The translations under genes were made by a program, and so were the position numbers. Shown here piece after piece: positions 21,401 to 29,606 of a DNA stretch of 64,000 nucleotides (within the stretch, counting starts at the first letter, position 1; each line of letters opens with the position of its first letter). The stretch is from positions 4,019,501 through 4,083,500 of the forward strand of contig NZ_CP054931.1 in NCBI RefSeq assembly GCF_013364355.1. The letters are read 5' to 3'. The DNA is from Stenotrophomonas sp. NA06056 (GTDB lineage: Bacteria > Pseudomonadota > Gammaproteobacteria > Xanthomonadales > Xanthomonadaceae). The notes beneath the pieces were generated by a model. That model worked only from the letters and a program-made list of their open reading frames with translations, ran no database searches and was not told the origin of the DNA.

Positions 21401-21700
21401 GGCGCCAACGCGCGCGAGGCCATCCGCCGCGCCTGCCTGCTGCGCTTCCGCCCGATCATGATGACCACCGCAGCGGCGATGCTCGGCGCGTTGCCGCTGG
21501 CGCTGGGCACCGGCATCGGCTCGGAACTGCGTCGCCCGCTGGGCATCGCCATCGTCGGCGGCCTGCTGCTCTCGCAGCTGGTGACCCTGTACACCACGCC
21601 GGTGATCTACCTGTACATGGAACGCTTCTCGGAATGGCTTGCACGTCGCCGCGAACAGCGCGCGCTGCGCGATGGCACGCTGCAGGAGCCGCAGGCATGA
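18467..21700 (+). CDS. smeJ: RND efflux permease, MdtB/MuxB type (SmeJ-like)
   Basis: Inner-membrane proton/drug antiporter of 1077 aa with the usual 12 membrane helices and two large periplasmic loops. Proton-relay residues are visible: VVDDAIVMIEN in helix 4 and KKNGIMMVDF in helix 10. Sequence style matches MdtB/MuxB, which pairs with a second pump to make a heteromeric trimer. It follows the adaptor by 74 bases and precedes smeK by 31, so the three form one operon. In S. maltophilia, SmeIJK affects aminoglycosides, tetracyclines and fluoroquinolones (known of the family, not shown here). Confidence 0.87.
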   Translation: MGFSTIFIRRPIATSLLMAGLLLLGILGYRKLPVSALPEIDAPSLVVTTQYPGANATTMASLVTTPLERQFGQISGLELMTSDSSAGLSTIILQFSMDRDIDIAAQDVQAAIRQATLPSSLPYQPVYNRVNPADAAIVTLKLTSDTRPLRDVNNYADSILAQRLSQVQGVGLVSIAGNVRPAVRIQVNPAQLSNMGLTLEELRSALTQANVNAPKGSLNGKTQSYSIGTNDQLASAAEYRDTIISYKNGRPVRLSDVAEVVDGVENDQLAAWADGKPAVLLEVRRQPGANIVQTVERIRALLPQLQGVLPADVHLEVFSDRTETIRASVHEVQFTLILTIGLVVAVIFVFLRRFWATIIPSVAVPLSLAGTFAVMAFAGMSLDNLSLMALVVATGFVVDDAIVMIENIVRYIEQGKSGKEAAEIGARQIGFTVLSLTVSLVAVFLPLLLMPGVTGRLFHEFAWVLSIAVVLSMLISLTLTPMMCAYLLKPDALPEGEDAHERAAAAGKQNLWTRTVGLYERSLDWVLEHQPLTLAVAAAALVLTVLLYVLIPKGLLPEQDTGLITAVVQADQNIAFPQMEQRTKQVAEALRKDPDVTGVSAFIGAGSMNPTLNQGQLSIVLKERGERDGLDEILPRLQKSVAGIPGVALYLKPVQDVTLDTRVAATEYQYSLSDVDSAEVALQANRLTQALRQRPELADVDNNLSNQGRALELNIDRDKASVLGVPMQTIDDTLYDAFGQRQISTIFTELNQYRVVLEVAPQFRTSTALMEQLAVASNGAGALTGTNATSFGQVTSSNSSTATGIGAQNTGITVGAGSIIPLSALAEAKVSSAPLLVSHQQQLPAVTVSFNVAPGYSLSDAVKAIEETKASLDMPAHVHAQFIGKAAEFTGSQTDVVWLLLASLVVIYIVLGVLYESYIHPITIISTLPPAGVGALLALMVCGLSLSVDGIVGIVLLIGIVKKNGIMMVDFAIEARRTGANAREAIRRACLLRFRPIMMTTAAAMLGALPLALGTGIGSELRRPLGIAIVGGLLLSQLVTLYTTPVIYLYMERFSEWLARRREQRALRDGTLQEPQA

Positions 21701-21731
21701 CCCTGGCCCCGAGCCGTCGGGCGGCCGAACG

Positions 21732-24700
21732 ATGAACCTGTCCGGCCCCTTCATCCGCCGTCCGATCGGCACTGCGCTGCTGGCCATCGGTTTGTTCATG
21801 GTCGGCGTGATCTGTTACCTGCGGCTGGGCGTGTCGGCGTTGCCGAACATCGAGATCCCGGTGATCTTCGTGCACGCCAGCCAGTCCGGTGCGGACGCGG
21901 CAACCATGGCTTCCACGGTGACCGCACCGCTGGAACGCCATCTCGGCCAGCTGCCGGGCATCGACCGCATGCGCTCGTCGAGCTCGGAAGGCAGCTCGCT
22001 GGTGTTCATGATCTTCCAGAGCGATCGCAACATCGATTCGGCCGCGCTGGACGTACAGACGGCGATCAATTCGGCGCAGGCCGACCTGCCCTCGGGCATG
22101 GGCTCGCCGATGTACCAGAAGGCGAACCCGAACGACGACCCGGTGATCGCCATCGCGCTGACCTCGCAGACGCAGTCCGCCGATGAGCTGTACAACGTCG
22201 CCGACTCGCTGCTGGCCCAGCGCATCCGCCAGATCGGCGGTGTCGCCTCGGTGGATATCGCCGGCGCGTCGACGCCGGCAGTGCGGGTGGACGTCAACCT
22301 GCGCCTGATGAACGCGCTGGGACTGACCGCCGACGACCTGCGCAATGCCGTGCGCGCGGCCAACGTGACCTCGCCCACCGGCTTCCTCAGCGATGGCAAC
22401 ACCACCACCGCGATCATCGCCAACGATTCGGTCGCACGCGCCGCCGACTTCGCCGATCTGGTGGTCAAGACCCAGGGCGACGGCCGGGTGATCCGCCTGA
22501 AGGACATCGCCAACGTCTACGACGGCCAGCAGGACGCCTACCAGGCCGCATGGTTCGATCACAAACCGGCCGTGGTGATGTATGTGTTCACCCGTGCCGG
22601 CGCCAACATCGTCGAAACCGTGGACCGGGTGAAGGCGCAGATTCCCGCGTTGCGCGACTACCTGCAGCCGGGCACCACGATGACGCCCTACTTCGACCGC
22701 ACCCCGACCATCCGTTCGTCGCTGCATGAAGTGCAGATCACCCTGCTGATCAGCCTGGCGATGGTGGTGCTGACGATGGCGCTGTTCCTGCGCCGGTTGG
22801 CGCCGACGTTGATTGCCGCAGTCACCGTGCCGCTGTCGCTGGCCGGTGCCGCGCTGGTGATGTACGTGATGGGCTTCACCCTGAACAACCTGAGCCTGCT
22901 GGCGCTGGTGATCGCGATCGGCTTCGTGGTCGACGATGCGATCGTGGTGATCGAGAACATCATGCGCCACCTCGACGAGGGCATGCCGCGGATGCAGGCG
23001 GCCTTCGCCGGTGCGCGCGAGATCGGCTTCACCATCGTCTCGATCACTGCCTCGCTGGTGGCAGTGTTCATTCCGCTGCTGTTCGCCAGCGGCATGATGG
23101 GCGCGTTCTTCCGCGAGTTCACCGTCACCCTGGTGGCGGCCATCGTGGTGTCGATGATCGTTTCACTGACGCTGACCCCGGCGTTGTGCAGCCGCTTCCT
23201 CAGCGCGCACGACCACAAGGCGGCACCGTCGCGCTTCGGCCGCTGGCTCGATGCCGGTCACGAGCGGATGTTGCGCATCTACACCGTGTTCCTTGATTTT
23301 TCGCTGCGCCATGCGCTGCTGCTGTCGTTGACGCCGTTGATCCTGATCGGCGTCACCATCTTCCTGTTCGGTGCGGTGAAGAAGGGTGCGTTCCCGCCGC
23401 AGGACACCGGCCTGATCTGGGGCCGTGCCAACTCCAGTGCGACGGTGTCCTTCGAGGACATGGTCAGCCGCCAGCGCCGCATCACCGACATGCTGATGGC
23501 CGACCCGGCGGTGAAGACCGTGGGCGTACGCCTGGGCAGTGGCCGCCAAGGCTCCAGCGCGCAGTTCAATGTCGAACTGAAGTCGCGCAAGGAAGGCCGC
23601 CGCGAGACCACCGCACATGCACTGGCACGACTGAGTGCGAAGGCCGACCGTTACCCGGACCTGCAGCTGCGCCTGCGCGCGATCCAGGACCTTCCCAGCA
23701 ATGATGGTGGTGGCAACAGCCAGGGCGCGCAGTACCGCGTCTCGCTGCAGGGCAACGACCTGGCCGCGCTGCAGGAATGGCTGCCCAAGCTGCAGGCGGC
23801 GTTGAAGAAGAACCCGAAGCTGCGTGATGTCGGCACCGACGTCGACAACGCCGGGCTGCGCCAGAACATCGAGATCGACCGTGCCAAGGCCGCGCGCCTG
23901 GGCATCTCGGTCGGTGCCATCGACGGTGCGCTGTACGGCGCCTTCGGCCAGCGCCAGATCTCGACCATCTACTCGGACATCAACCAGTACAGCGTGGTGG
24001 TCAACGCGCTGCCGTCGCAGACCGCCACGCCCTCGGCGCTGGACGAAGTGCACGTGCGCGCACGCAACGGCGAGATGGTACCGATCACAGCGGTGGCCAG
24101 GCAGGCGCCGGGCCTGGCGCCCTCGCAGATCACCCATGAAAACCAGTACACGACGATGGACCTGAGTTACAACCTCGCCCCCGGCGTCAGCATGGGCGAG
24201 GCCAAGGCCATCATCGACAGCACCGTGGCCGGCATGCGCATGCCCGGTGACATCCGCCTGGCCGATGACGCGGGCTTCGGCTTCAACTCCGACCCCAGCG
24301 ACATGCTGATCCTGGTGCTGGCGGCGATCCTGACCGTCTATCTGGTGCTGGGCATCCTGTACGAAAGCCTGATCCACCCGGTGACGATCCTGTCCACGCT
24401 GCCGGCGGCCGGCGTGGGTGCGTTGCTGGCGCTGTTCGGCACCAACACCGAACTGTCGGTGATCTCGATGATCGCGCTGGTGTTGCTGATCGGCATCGTC
24501 AAGAAGAACGCGATCATGATGATCGACTTCGCGCTGGTGGCGCAGCGCGAACATGGGCTGACCCCGCGCGAGGCGGCACGGGAAGCCAGCATCGTGCGTT
24601 TCCGCCCGATCATGATGACCACGATGGTGGCGATCCTGGCGGCGGTGCCGCTGGCGATCGGCCTGGGCGAAGGTTCCGAGCTGCGTCGCCCGCTGGGCAT

Positions 24701-24854
24701 CGCGATGATCGGCGGCCTGCTGTTCTCGCAGAGCCTGACCCTGCTCAGCACGCCAGCGCTGTACGTGATCTTCTCGTGCCTGGCCGAGCGCTGGAAGGCA
24801 CGGCGTGCACGCAGGCGTGAGGCGAAGCTGCTCAGGCGTGCGCAGCGGGCGTAG
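21732..24854 (+). CDS. smeK: RND efflux permease, MdtC/MuxC type (SmeK-like)
   Basis: Second RND pump of the operon (1040 aa). Starts MNLSGPFIRRPIGTALLAI, has VVDDAIVVIENIMRH in helix 4 and KKNAIMMIDFALVAQ in helix 10, so it is expected to be active. ATG at 21732 is chosen by alignment with the first pump. It likely assembles with SmeJ in a mixed trimer as MdtBC does. No outer-membrane factor is encoded nearby, so the complex must borrow a TolC-like channel. Confidence 0.87.
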   Translation: MNLSGPFIRRPIGTALLAIGLFMVGVICYLRLGVSALPNIEIPVIFVHASQSGADAATMASTVTAPLERHLGQLPGIDRMRSSSSEGSSLVFMIFQSDRNIDSAALDVQTAINSAQADLPSGMGSPMYQKANPNDDPVIAIALTSQTQSADELYNVADSLLAQRIRQIGGVASVDIAGASTPAVRVDVNLRLMNALGLTADDLRNAVRAANVTSPTGFLSDGNTTTAIIANDSVARAADFADLVVKTQGDGRVIRLKDIANVYDGQQDAYQAAWFDHKPAVVMYVFTRAGANIVETVDRVKAQIPALRDYLQPGTTMTPYFDRTPTIRSSLHEVQITLLISLAMVVLTMALFLRRLAPTLIAAVTVPLSLAGAALVMYVMGFTLNNLSLLALVIAIGFVVDDAIVVIENIMRHLDEGMPRMQAAFAGAREIGFTIVSITASLVAVFIPLLFASGMMGAFFREFTVTLVAAIVVSMIVSLTLTPALCSRFLSAHDHKAAPSRFGRWLDAGHERMLRIYTVFLDFSLRHALLLSLTPLILIGVTIFLFGAVKKGAFPPQDTGLIWGRANSSATVSFEDMVSRQRRITDMLMADPAVKTVGVRLGSGRQGSSAQFNVELKSRKEGRRETTAHALARLSAKADRYPDLQLRLRAIQDLPSNDGGGNSQGAQYRVSLQGNDLAALQEWLPKLQAALKKNPKLRDVGTDVDNAGLRQNIEIDRAKAARLGISVGAIDGALYGAFGQRQISTIYSDINQYSVVVNALPSQTATPSALDEVHVRARNGEMVPITAVARQAPGLAPSQITHENQYTTMDLSYNLAPGVSMGEAKAIIDSTVAGMRMPGDIRLADDAGFGFNSDPSDMLILVLAAILTVYLVLGILYESLIHPVTILSTLPAAGVGALLALFGTNTELSVISMIALVLLIGIVKKNAIMMIDFALVAQREHGLTPREAAREASIVRFRPIMMTTMVAILAAVPLAIGLGEGSELRRPLGIAMIGGLLFSQSLTLLSTPALYVIFSCLAERWKARRARRREAKLLRRAQRA

Positions 24855-24862
24855 CAACGCCC

Positions 24863-24885
24863 ATCCACGCATGGCGTGGATCTAC
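24863..24885 (-). repeat. SMAG palindrome
   Basis: GTAGATCCACGCCATGCGTG on the minus strand, eight bases after the smeK stop. It is followed by a second palindrome, GTGCGGACCGTTGGTCCGCA (24888-24907). Confidence 0.85.
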
Positions 24886-24919
24886 GGGTGCGGACCGTTG
24901 GTCCGCACGCCGCCTGGAT

Positions 24920-24954
24920 TTGACGCGCTGTAACGAAAAGAGAACAATTCTCAT
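24920..24954 (+). promoter_or_regulatory. Promoter with Fur box upstream of TonB receptor
   Basis: TTGACG at 24920 is followed after 17 bases by AACAAT. The palindrome GAGAACAATTCTCAT (24940-24954) overlaps the -10 and closely matches the GAGAATnATTCTC form of the Fur site. Iron-bound Fur would block transcription. Confidence 0.7.
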
Positions 24955-25085
24955 CCAGCCATGGTCCTGCGCCCCTTGAGGCGCCCCGCTGCCGTTGCCG
25001 GCATGCCTGCGTGATCCCAGCCACCGACCTCTTCCCCCCATGCATGGGCGGATGGCCCGTGGCCGCCCGCCGAGGATCTCCATCG

Positions 25086-27143
25086 ATGTTGCCCCTTCAT
25101 TCTCCCCGCCTGGCCGTGCTGGCCATAGCGTTGTCCGCCGCCTGCACTGCACACGCCGAAGCTCCGGCCGAACCCCGCTCCGCCACCGATCTGGACGCGA
25201 TCAAGGTCATCGCCGAGCGTACCCACACCGAAGCCGGCGCCCTGGGCGACCGCGCCCTGCGTGATACCCCATTTGCGATCACCGCCGTCGGCCGTGAGCA
25301 GATCGAACAGCGCCAGGTCGTGTCGCTGGGCGAAGCCTTCCTGCTCGATCCTTCGGTCACCACGCAGGTAAGTGCCTATGCCAGCGGCTGGAGTTCGCCG
25401 ATCCGCAACCGCGGCATCGACCTGAATTTCGACAGCTACCGGGTCAACGGCCTGCAGGTCTCGTCCTGGGGTACCGAATGGCCGCTGGAAGTGATGGAAC
25501 AGGTCGACCTGCTGAAGGGACCCGGTGGATTCCTGTACGGCTTTGGCGCACCGGGCGGCATCGTCAACTACATCACCAAGAAGCCCACCGAAGTACCGAC
25601 CTTCTCCGCCCAGCTCGGCTGGCGCGAGCAGGGCATCGTCAGCGGCGGCATCGATGTCGGCGGCCGCTTCGGCAACGAACAGATGTTCGGCTACCGCTTC
25701 AACGCCTACCAGGAGAAGGGCGAAACCTTCAACGGCGGCCATGTCGATCGCAAGGTCGGCGCACTGTCGCTGGACGCGCGCCTGAGCGATGCCCTCACCT
25801 GGACCTTTGATGGCGTATTCCAGTCGCGCGACCTGCGCGAGGAATCACCGCAGTATTACTTCCGTGGCCTGACATCGCTGCCGCGGCCGATCGCCGGCGA
25901 TGTCGACAACAGCGTGCCTGGCACCTACTACGACACCCGCTCCAGCCTGCTGTCCACGGCATTGAACTGGCAGATCAACAGCGACTGGAAGGCCAGCCTG
26001 AGCTATGGCGTCACCACCTCGTGGAACGACGTCAACAAGATCTTCGCCTACATCGATGACCTCAACGGCGACTACGACGTCAACGTCTACGAGCTCGGCG
26101 GCAAGAGCGAATGGAAGCTGGCGCAGGCGCTGCTGCAGGGCAGTTTCAGCACTGGACCGCTGCAGCACCAGCTGGTGGCCGGTGTCAGCCACCAGACCGG
26201 GCTGGGTTGGGATCGGCCTTACGAGTGGAACCTCATTGGCCGCGCCAACCTGTACCAGCGCCATGACATCCGCCACGACGCAGTTGGTTCGCGGGCGATG
26301 ACGCGCGGTGACGAGACCGTGCAGAAGGCCGTATTCGTCAGCGATACCGTCGACCTCGGCCATGGCTGGTCGGTGCTGGCCGGTTGGCGCTACAACGACT
26401 TCGAGACCAAGGGCGCCTACCACACGTATCCGGTCACTCCGACCTATGCGGTGATGTTCAAGCCCAGCGAAGCGGTCACCCTGTATGCCAGCTACATCGA
26501 GTCGCTGGAAGCAGGCGGCCGCGTGGGCAACAGCTACATCAATGCCGGCGACGTGCTCGACCCCACCATCAGCAAGCAGTACGAGATCGGCGCCAAGGTC
26601 GAAGCGGATCGCTGGAACGCGAACGTTGCTGCCTTCCGCCTGGAGCGCGGCGCCAACATCGATCAGCTGACCGATGCAGGCAAGCGCCTGGTGCAGGATG
26701 GCATTACCCTGTACGAAGGCATCGAAGCCAGCGCCGATCTGCACCTGAGCGACGCGCTGACCGTGGGCGGTGGCGTGACCTGGCTGGACCCGACCTACGA
26801 CAAGCTGTCACCGGGCAGTGCGGCGCAGGAAGGCAACCGTACCGCCGGCGCTGCGCGCTGGAGCGGCGTGCTGCACGCGACCTACCAGCTGCCGTGGGTG
26901 GAAGGGCTGGAGACCTATGCCGCCGTGCGTTACTACGGCGATGTCTGGTACGACGCCGACAACACGCTGAAGCTGCCCGATTACACCCTCGTCAACGCCG
27001 GCGTGGGTTACCGCCTGCTGGCCTCCGGCCACCCGGTGACCCTGCGTGCCAGCGTGGAGAACCTGGCCAACCGCAGGTACTGGTCCAATGCCGGCGTCGG
27101 CCTGCCGCGCACCTTCGCGCTGAGCGTGCGGTTCGACATGTAG
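25086..27143 (+). CDS. TonB-dependent siderophore receptor
   Basis: Outer-membrane 22-strand barrel receptor (685 aa) for a ferric siderophore. Signal peptide MLPLHSPRLAVLAIALSAACTAHAE, a TonB-box-like DLDAIKVIAE, plug domain (TPFAITAVGREQIEQRQ to GGIVNYITKKP) and a beta-barrel ending NVSVRF-style (ALSVRFDM) with the terminal aromatic one residue from the end. ATG at 25086 begins the signal peptide. A Fur box in the promoter supports iron regulation. No siderophore synthesis genes are nearby; the ligand is unknown. Confidence 0.9.
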   Translation: MLPLHSPRLAVLAIALSAACTAHAEAPAEPRSATDLDAIKVIAERTHTEAGALGDRALRDTPFAITAVGREQIEQRQVVSLGEAFLLDPSVTTQVSAYASGWSSPIRNRGIDLNFDSYRVNGLQVSSWGTEWPLEVMEQVDLLKGPGGFLYGFGAPGGIVNYITKKPTEVPTFSAQLGWREQGIVSGGIDVGGRFGNEQMFGYRFNAYQEKGETFNGGHVDRKVGALSLDARLSDALTWTFDGVFQSRDLREESPQYYFRGLTSLPRPIAGDVDNSVPGTYYDTRSSLLSTALNWQINSDWKASLSYGVTTSWNDVNKIFAYIDDLNGDYDVNVYELGGKSEWKLAQALLQGSFSTGPLQHQLVAGVSHQTGLGWDRPYEWNLIGRANLYQRHDIRHDAVGSRAMTRGDETVQKAVFVSDTVDLGHGWSVLAGWRYNDFETKGAYHTYPVTPTYAVMFKPSEAVTLYASYIESLEAGGRVGNSYINAGDVLDPTISKQYEIGAKVEADRWNANVAAFRLERGANIDQLTDAGKRLVQDGITLYEGIEASADLHLSDALTVGGGVTWLDPTYDKLSPGSAAQEGNRTAGAARWSGVLHATYQLPWVEGLETYAAVRYYGDVWYDADNTLKLPDYTLVNAGVGYRLLASGHPVTLRASVENLANRRYWSNAGVGLPRTFALSVRFDM

Positions 27144-27158
27144 GCCAACGGTAAACCG

Positions 27159-27275
27159 GTAGTGCCGGCCGCTGGCCGGCTCCTCATGAGCCCGGACGAA
27201 GGTGCGAGGAGCCGGCCAGCGGCCGGCACTACCGGATATCGCATGGAAGATCATCCACGCATGGCGTGGATCTAC
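27159..27275. repeat. Three SMAG palindromes, two in mirror order
   Basis: GTAGTGCCGGCCGCTGGCC (27159-27181) and its inverted copy (27211-27232) form one long hairpin with the 29 bases between them; a third element of the ATCCACGCATGGCGTGGATC family lies at 27253-27275. They follow the receptor gene and probably end or stabilise its transcript. Confidence 0.87.
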
Positions 27276-27327
27276 CATTTCACACGCAGCCCGCAATAAT
27301 GGTGGTCGTTCCTTCCGCCGAGCCTGC

Positions 27328-29505
27328 ATGTCCGCACGCGAATCCCGCCTCAGCCGCCTGTGGGCCCACGAAAAGGCCAGCTATGGCCTGCGGGTGTTCA
27401 TCGCCCTGACAGCGGCCCTGGCCGTGTGTTGGCACCTGGATGCGCTGACCGCGCTGCCCGGGGTGTTCCTCGGCATCATCGCCAGCGCGATTGCCGAGAC
27501 CGATGACAACTGGTGGGGCCGGACCAAGGCTGTGCTGCTGTCGCTGCTGTGCTTCTGCCTGGCGGCGGCCTCGGTGATCTGGCTGTTCCCTTGGCCATGG
27601 ATCTTCATCACGGCCCTGGCGCTGTCCACGTTCGGCCTGACACTGCTCGGCGCACTCGGCGAGCGCTATGCGTCCATCGCCCAGGCCACCGTCACGCTGG
27701 CCATCTACACCATGATCGGCCTGGAACAGCATGGCGCCCATGACCTGCACAGTGCGCTGGACGCAGTCAGCCACCTGCTGGCGGGTGCGGTCTGGTACGG
27801 GCTGCTGTCGATCCTGTGGACCACGCTGTTCGCCAACCGGCCGGTGCGCGAGCGCGTGGCGCGCCTGTATGTGGAACTGGGGCGTTACCTGCAGCTCAAG
27901 GCCGCCCTGTTCGAACCCGTGCGCGAGGCGGACCTGCAGCGCCGCCAGCTCGACCTGGCCGAGCAGAACCGCCGCGTGGTGGGTGCGTTGAACGAGGCGA
28001 AGACAGCGATCCTGGCGCGTTTTGGCCGCTCCGGCCGGCCCGGCGTCAACTCCGGCCTGTACCTGCGCCTGTATTACATGGCACAGGATTTCCATGAGCG
28101 TGCCAGCTCCTCCCATTACCCGTACGGCGCGCTGGTCGATGCGTTCTTCCACAGCGACGTGCTGTACCGCTGCCAGCGCCTGCTCGACCTGCAGGGCCAG
28201 GCCTGTGCACGGCTGGGCGAAGCGATCCGGCTGCGCCGCCCGTTCGTTTACGGCGAGAGCAACCAGCAGGCCGGACGCGATCTTGCCGATGCGCTCACCT
28301 ACCTGCGCGATCAGCAACGCCCGCAGTGGCAGCGCCTGCTCGGCTCGCTGGACCTGCTGGTGCACAACCTGCGCAGCATCGAGCGCCGCCTGCTCGATGC
28401 CGAACGTTCCGAAGCCAGCCTCGACAACGTCGACACCCGCCTGCGCGACAGCAACCCGCACACCCTGCGCGAAATGGGCGTGCGCCTGCGCCAGCAGCTC
28501 ACCCCGGGCTCGGTGCTGTTCCGCCATGGCCTGCGCATGGCGCTGGCACTGATCGCCGGTTTCGCTGCCATCCGCCTGTTCAATGCACAGAACGGCTCGT
28601 GGGTGCTGCTGACCATCGTGTTCGTGTGCCGGCCCAGTTTCGGCGCCACCCGCCAGCGCCTGGCCCAGCGTATCGTCGGTACGCTGGCCGGCCTGGTCCT
28701 GACCTGGGCGCTGCTGCAGCTGTTCCCCCGGCTGGAGATCCAGCTGCTGATCGCGCTGCTGTCGGCGCTGCTGTTCTTCTTCACCCGCACCGACCGCTAT
28801 CTGGTTGCCTCGGCCGCCATCACGGTGATGGCACTGACCTGCTTCAATCTGATCGGCGACGGTTTCGTGCTGATCGTGCCGCGCATGGTCGATACGATCC
28901 TTGGCTGCGCGATCGCCGCAGCAGCCGCGTTCCTGATCCTGCCGGACTGGCAGGGTCGCCAGCTGCACCGCGTGCTGGCGCGGGTGCTGGATACCGCCGC
29001 CCGTTATCTGGAATCGGTGCTGGGCCAGTACCGCAGCGGCATGCGCGACGATCTGGCCTACCGCATCGCCCGCCGCGACATGCACAACGCCGATGCCGCA
29101 CTGTCCACCGCCTTGTCGAACATGCTGCGCGAACCGGGCCACGTGCGCCGCAATCTCGATTCCGGTTTTCACTTCCTGGCGTTGTCCAACACCCTGCTCG
29201 GGCATCTTTCGGCCCTGGGGGCGCACCGCGACCAGGTCGACAGCTACGCGGGCGATCCACTCGCGCTGGCTGCCGGCGAGCGGGTACGTAAAGCGCTGCA
29301 GCAGCTGGCGTCGGCATTGACGGCACAGCAACCGGTGTCGGAAGACGACAACGATGCCGATCGTGCGGTGGCCGCGGAACTGGAACAGCTTGATGAGACG
29401 ATGCCGCCAAAACTGCAGTTGATCCGCACGCAGATGGCGCTGGTGCTGCGGATGCTGCCGAAGGTCAGGGCGGCGGCCAATGGTGCCGTGCGTGGTTTGA
29501 CCTGA
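27328..29505 (+). CDS. yccS: YccS/YhfK family inner-membrane protein (FUSC)
   Basis: Protein of 725 aa with two halves, each with about five or six membrane helices (from residue 20 and from about 400), separated by a soluble helical region: the architecture of the FUSC/YccS family related to aromatic acid exporter AaeB. Membrane entry SYGLRVFIALTAALAVCWHL and repeat RHGLRMALALIAGFAAIRL are homologous. Transport substrate is not known. ATG 27328 chosen because the upstream extension encodes a translated SMAG repeat. Confidence 0.85.
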   Translation: MSARESRLSRLWAHEKASYGLRVFIALTAALAVCWHLDALTALPGVFLGIIASAIAETDDNWWGRTKAVLLSLLCFCLAAASVIWLFPWPWIFITALALSTFGLTLLGALGERYASIAQATVTLAIYTMIGLEQHGAHDLHSALDAVSHLLAGAVWYGLLSILWTTLFANRPVRERVARLYVELGRYLQLKAALFEPVREADLQRRQLDLAEQNRRVVGALNEAKTAILARFGRSGRPGVNSGLYLRLYYMAQDFHERASSSHYPYGALVDAFFHSDVLYRCQRLLDLQGQACARLGEAIRLRRPFVYGESNQQAGRDLADALTYLRDQQRPQWQRLLGSLDLLVHNLRSIERRLLDAERSEASLDNVDTRLRDSNPHTLREMGVRLRQQLTPGSVLFRHGLRMALALIAGFAAIRLFNAQNGSWVLLTIVFVCRPSFGATRQRLAQRIVGTLAGLVLTWALLQLFPRLEIQLLIALLSALLFFFTRTDRYLVASAAITVMALTCFNLIGDGFVLIVPRMVDTILGCAIAAAAAFLILPDWQGRQLHRVLARVLDTAARYLESVLGQYRSGMRDDLAYRIARRDMHNADAALSTALSNMLREPGHVRRNLDSGFHFLALSNTLLGHLSALGAHRDQVDSYAGDPLALAAGERVRKALQQLASALTAQQPVSEDDNDADRAVAAELEQLDETMPPKLQLIRTQMALVLRMLPKVRAAANGAVRGLT

Positions 29506-29514
29506 GCGGACGGC

Positions 29515-29537
29515 ATCCACGCATGGCGTGGATCTAC
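29515..29537 (-). repeat. SMAG palindrome
   Basis: GTAGATCCACGCCATGCGTG on the minus strand, ten bases after the yccS stop. Confidence 0.85.
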
Positions 29538-29606
29538 CGGGACGGCGGCCCTGGCGTCCCTGCATACGGGCAGGAATGCTAGGCTGCGCCGGTCCAAGGA
29601 GGTTCC

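Noticed and set aside
19370..21799. 809-codon open frame on the minus strand
   Set aside because: Antisense of the first RND pump; composition is His/Gln/Asp-rich as expected for a shadow frame.
27202..27327. Longer N terminus for the YccS-type protein
   Set aside because: The extra 42 codons translate SMAG palindromes (the AWRGST pattern recurs wherever the repeat is read), so ATG 27328 is preferred.
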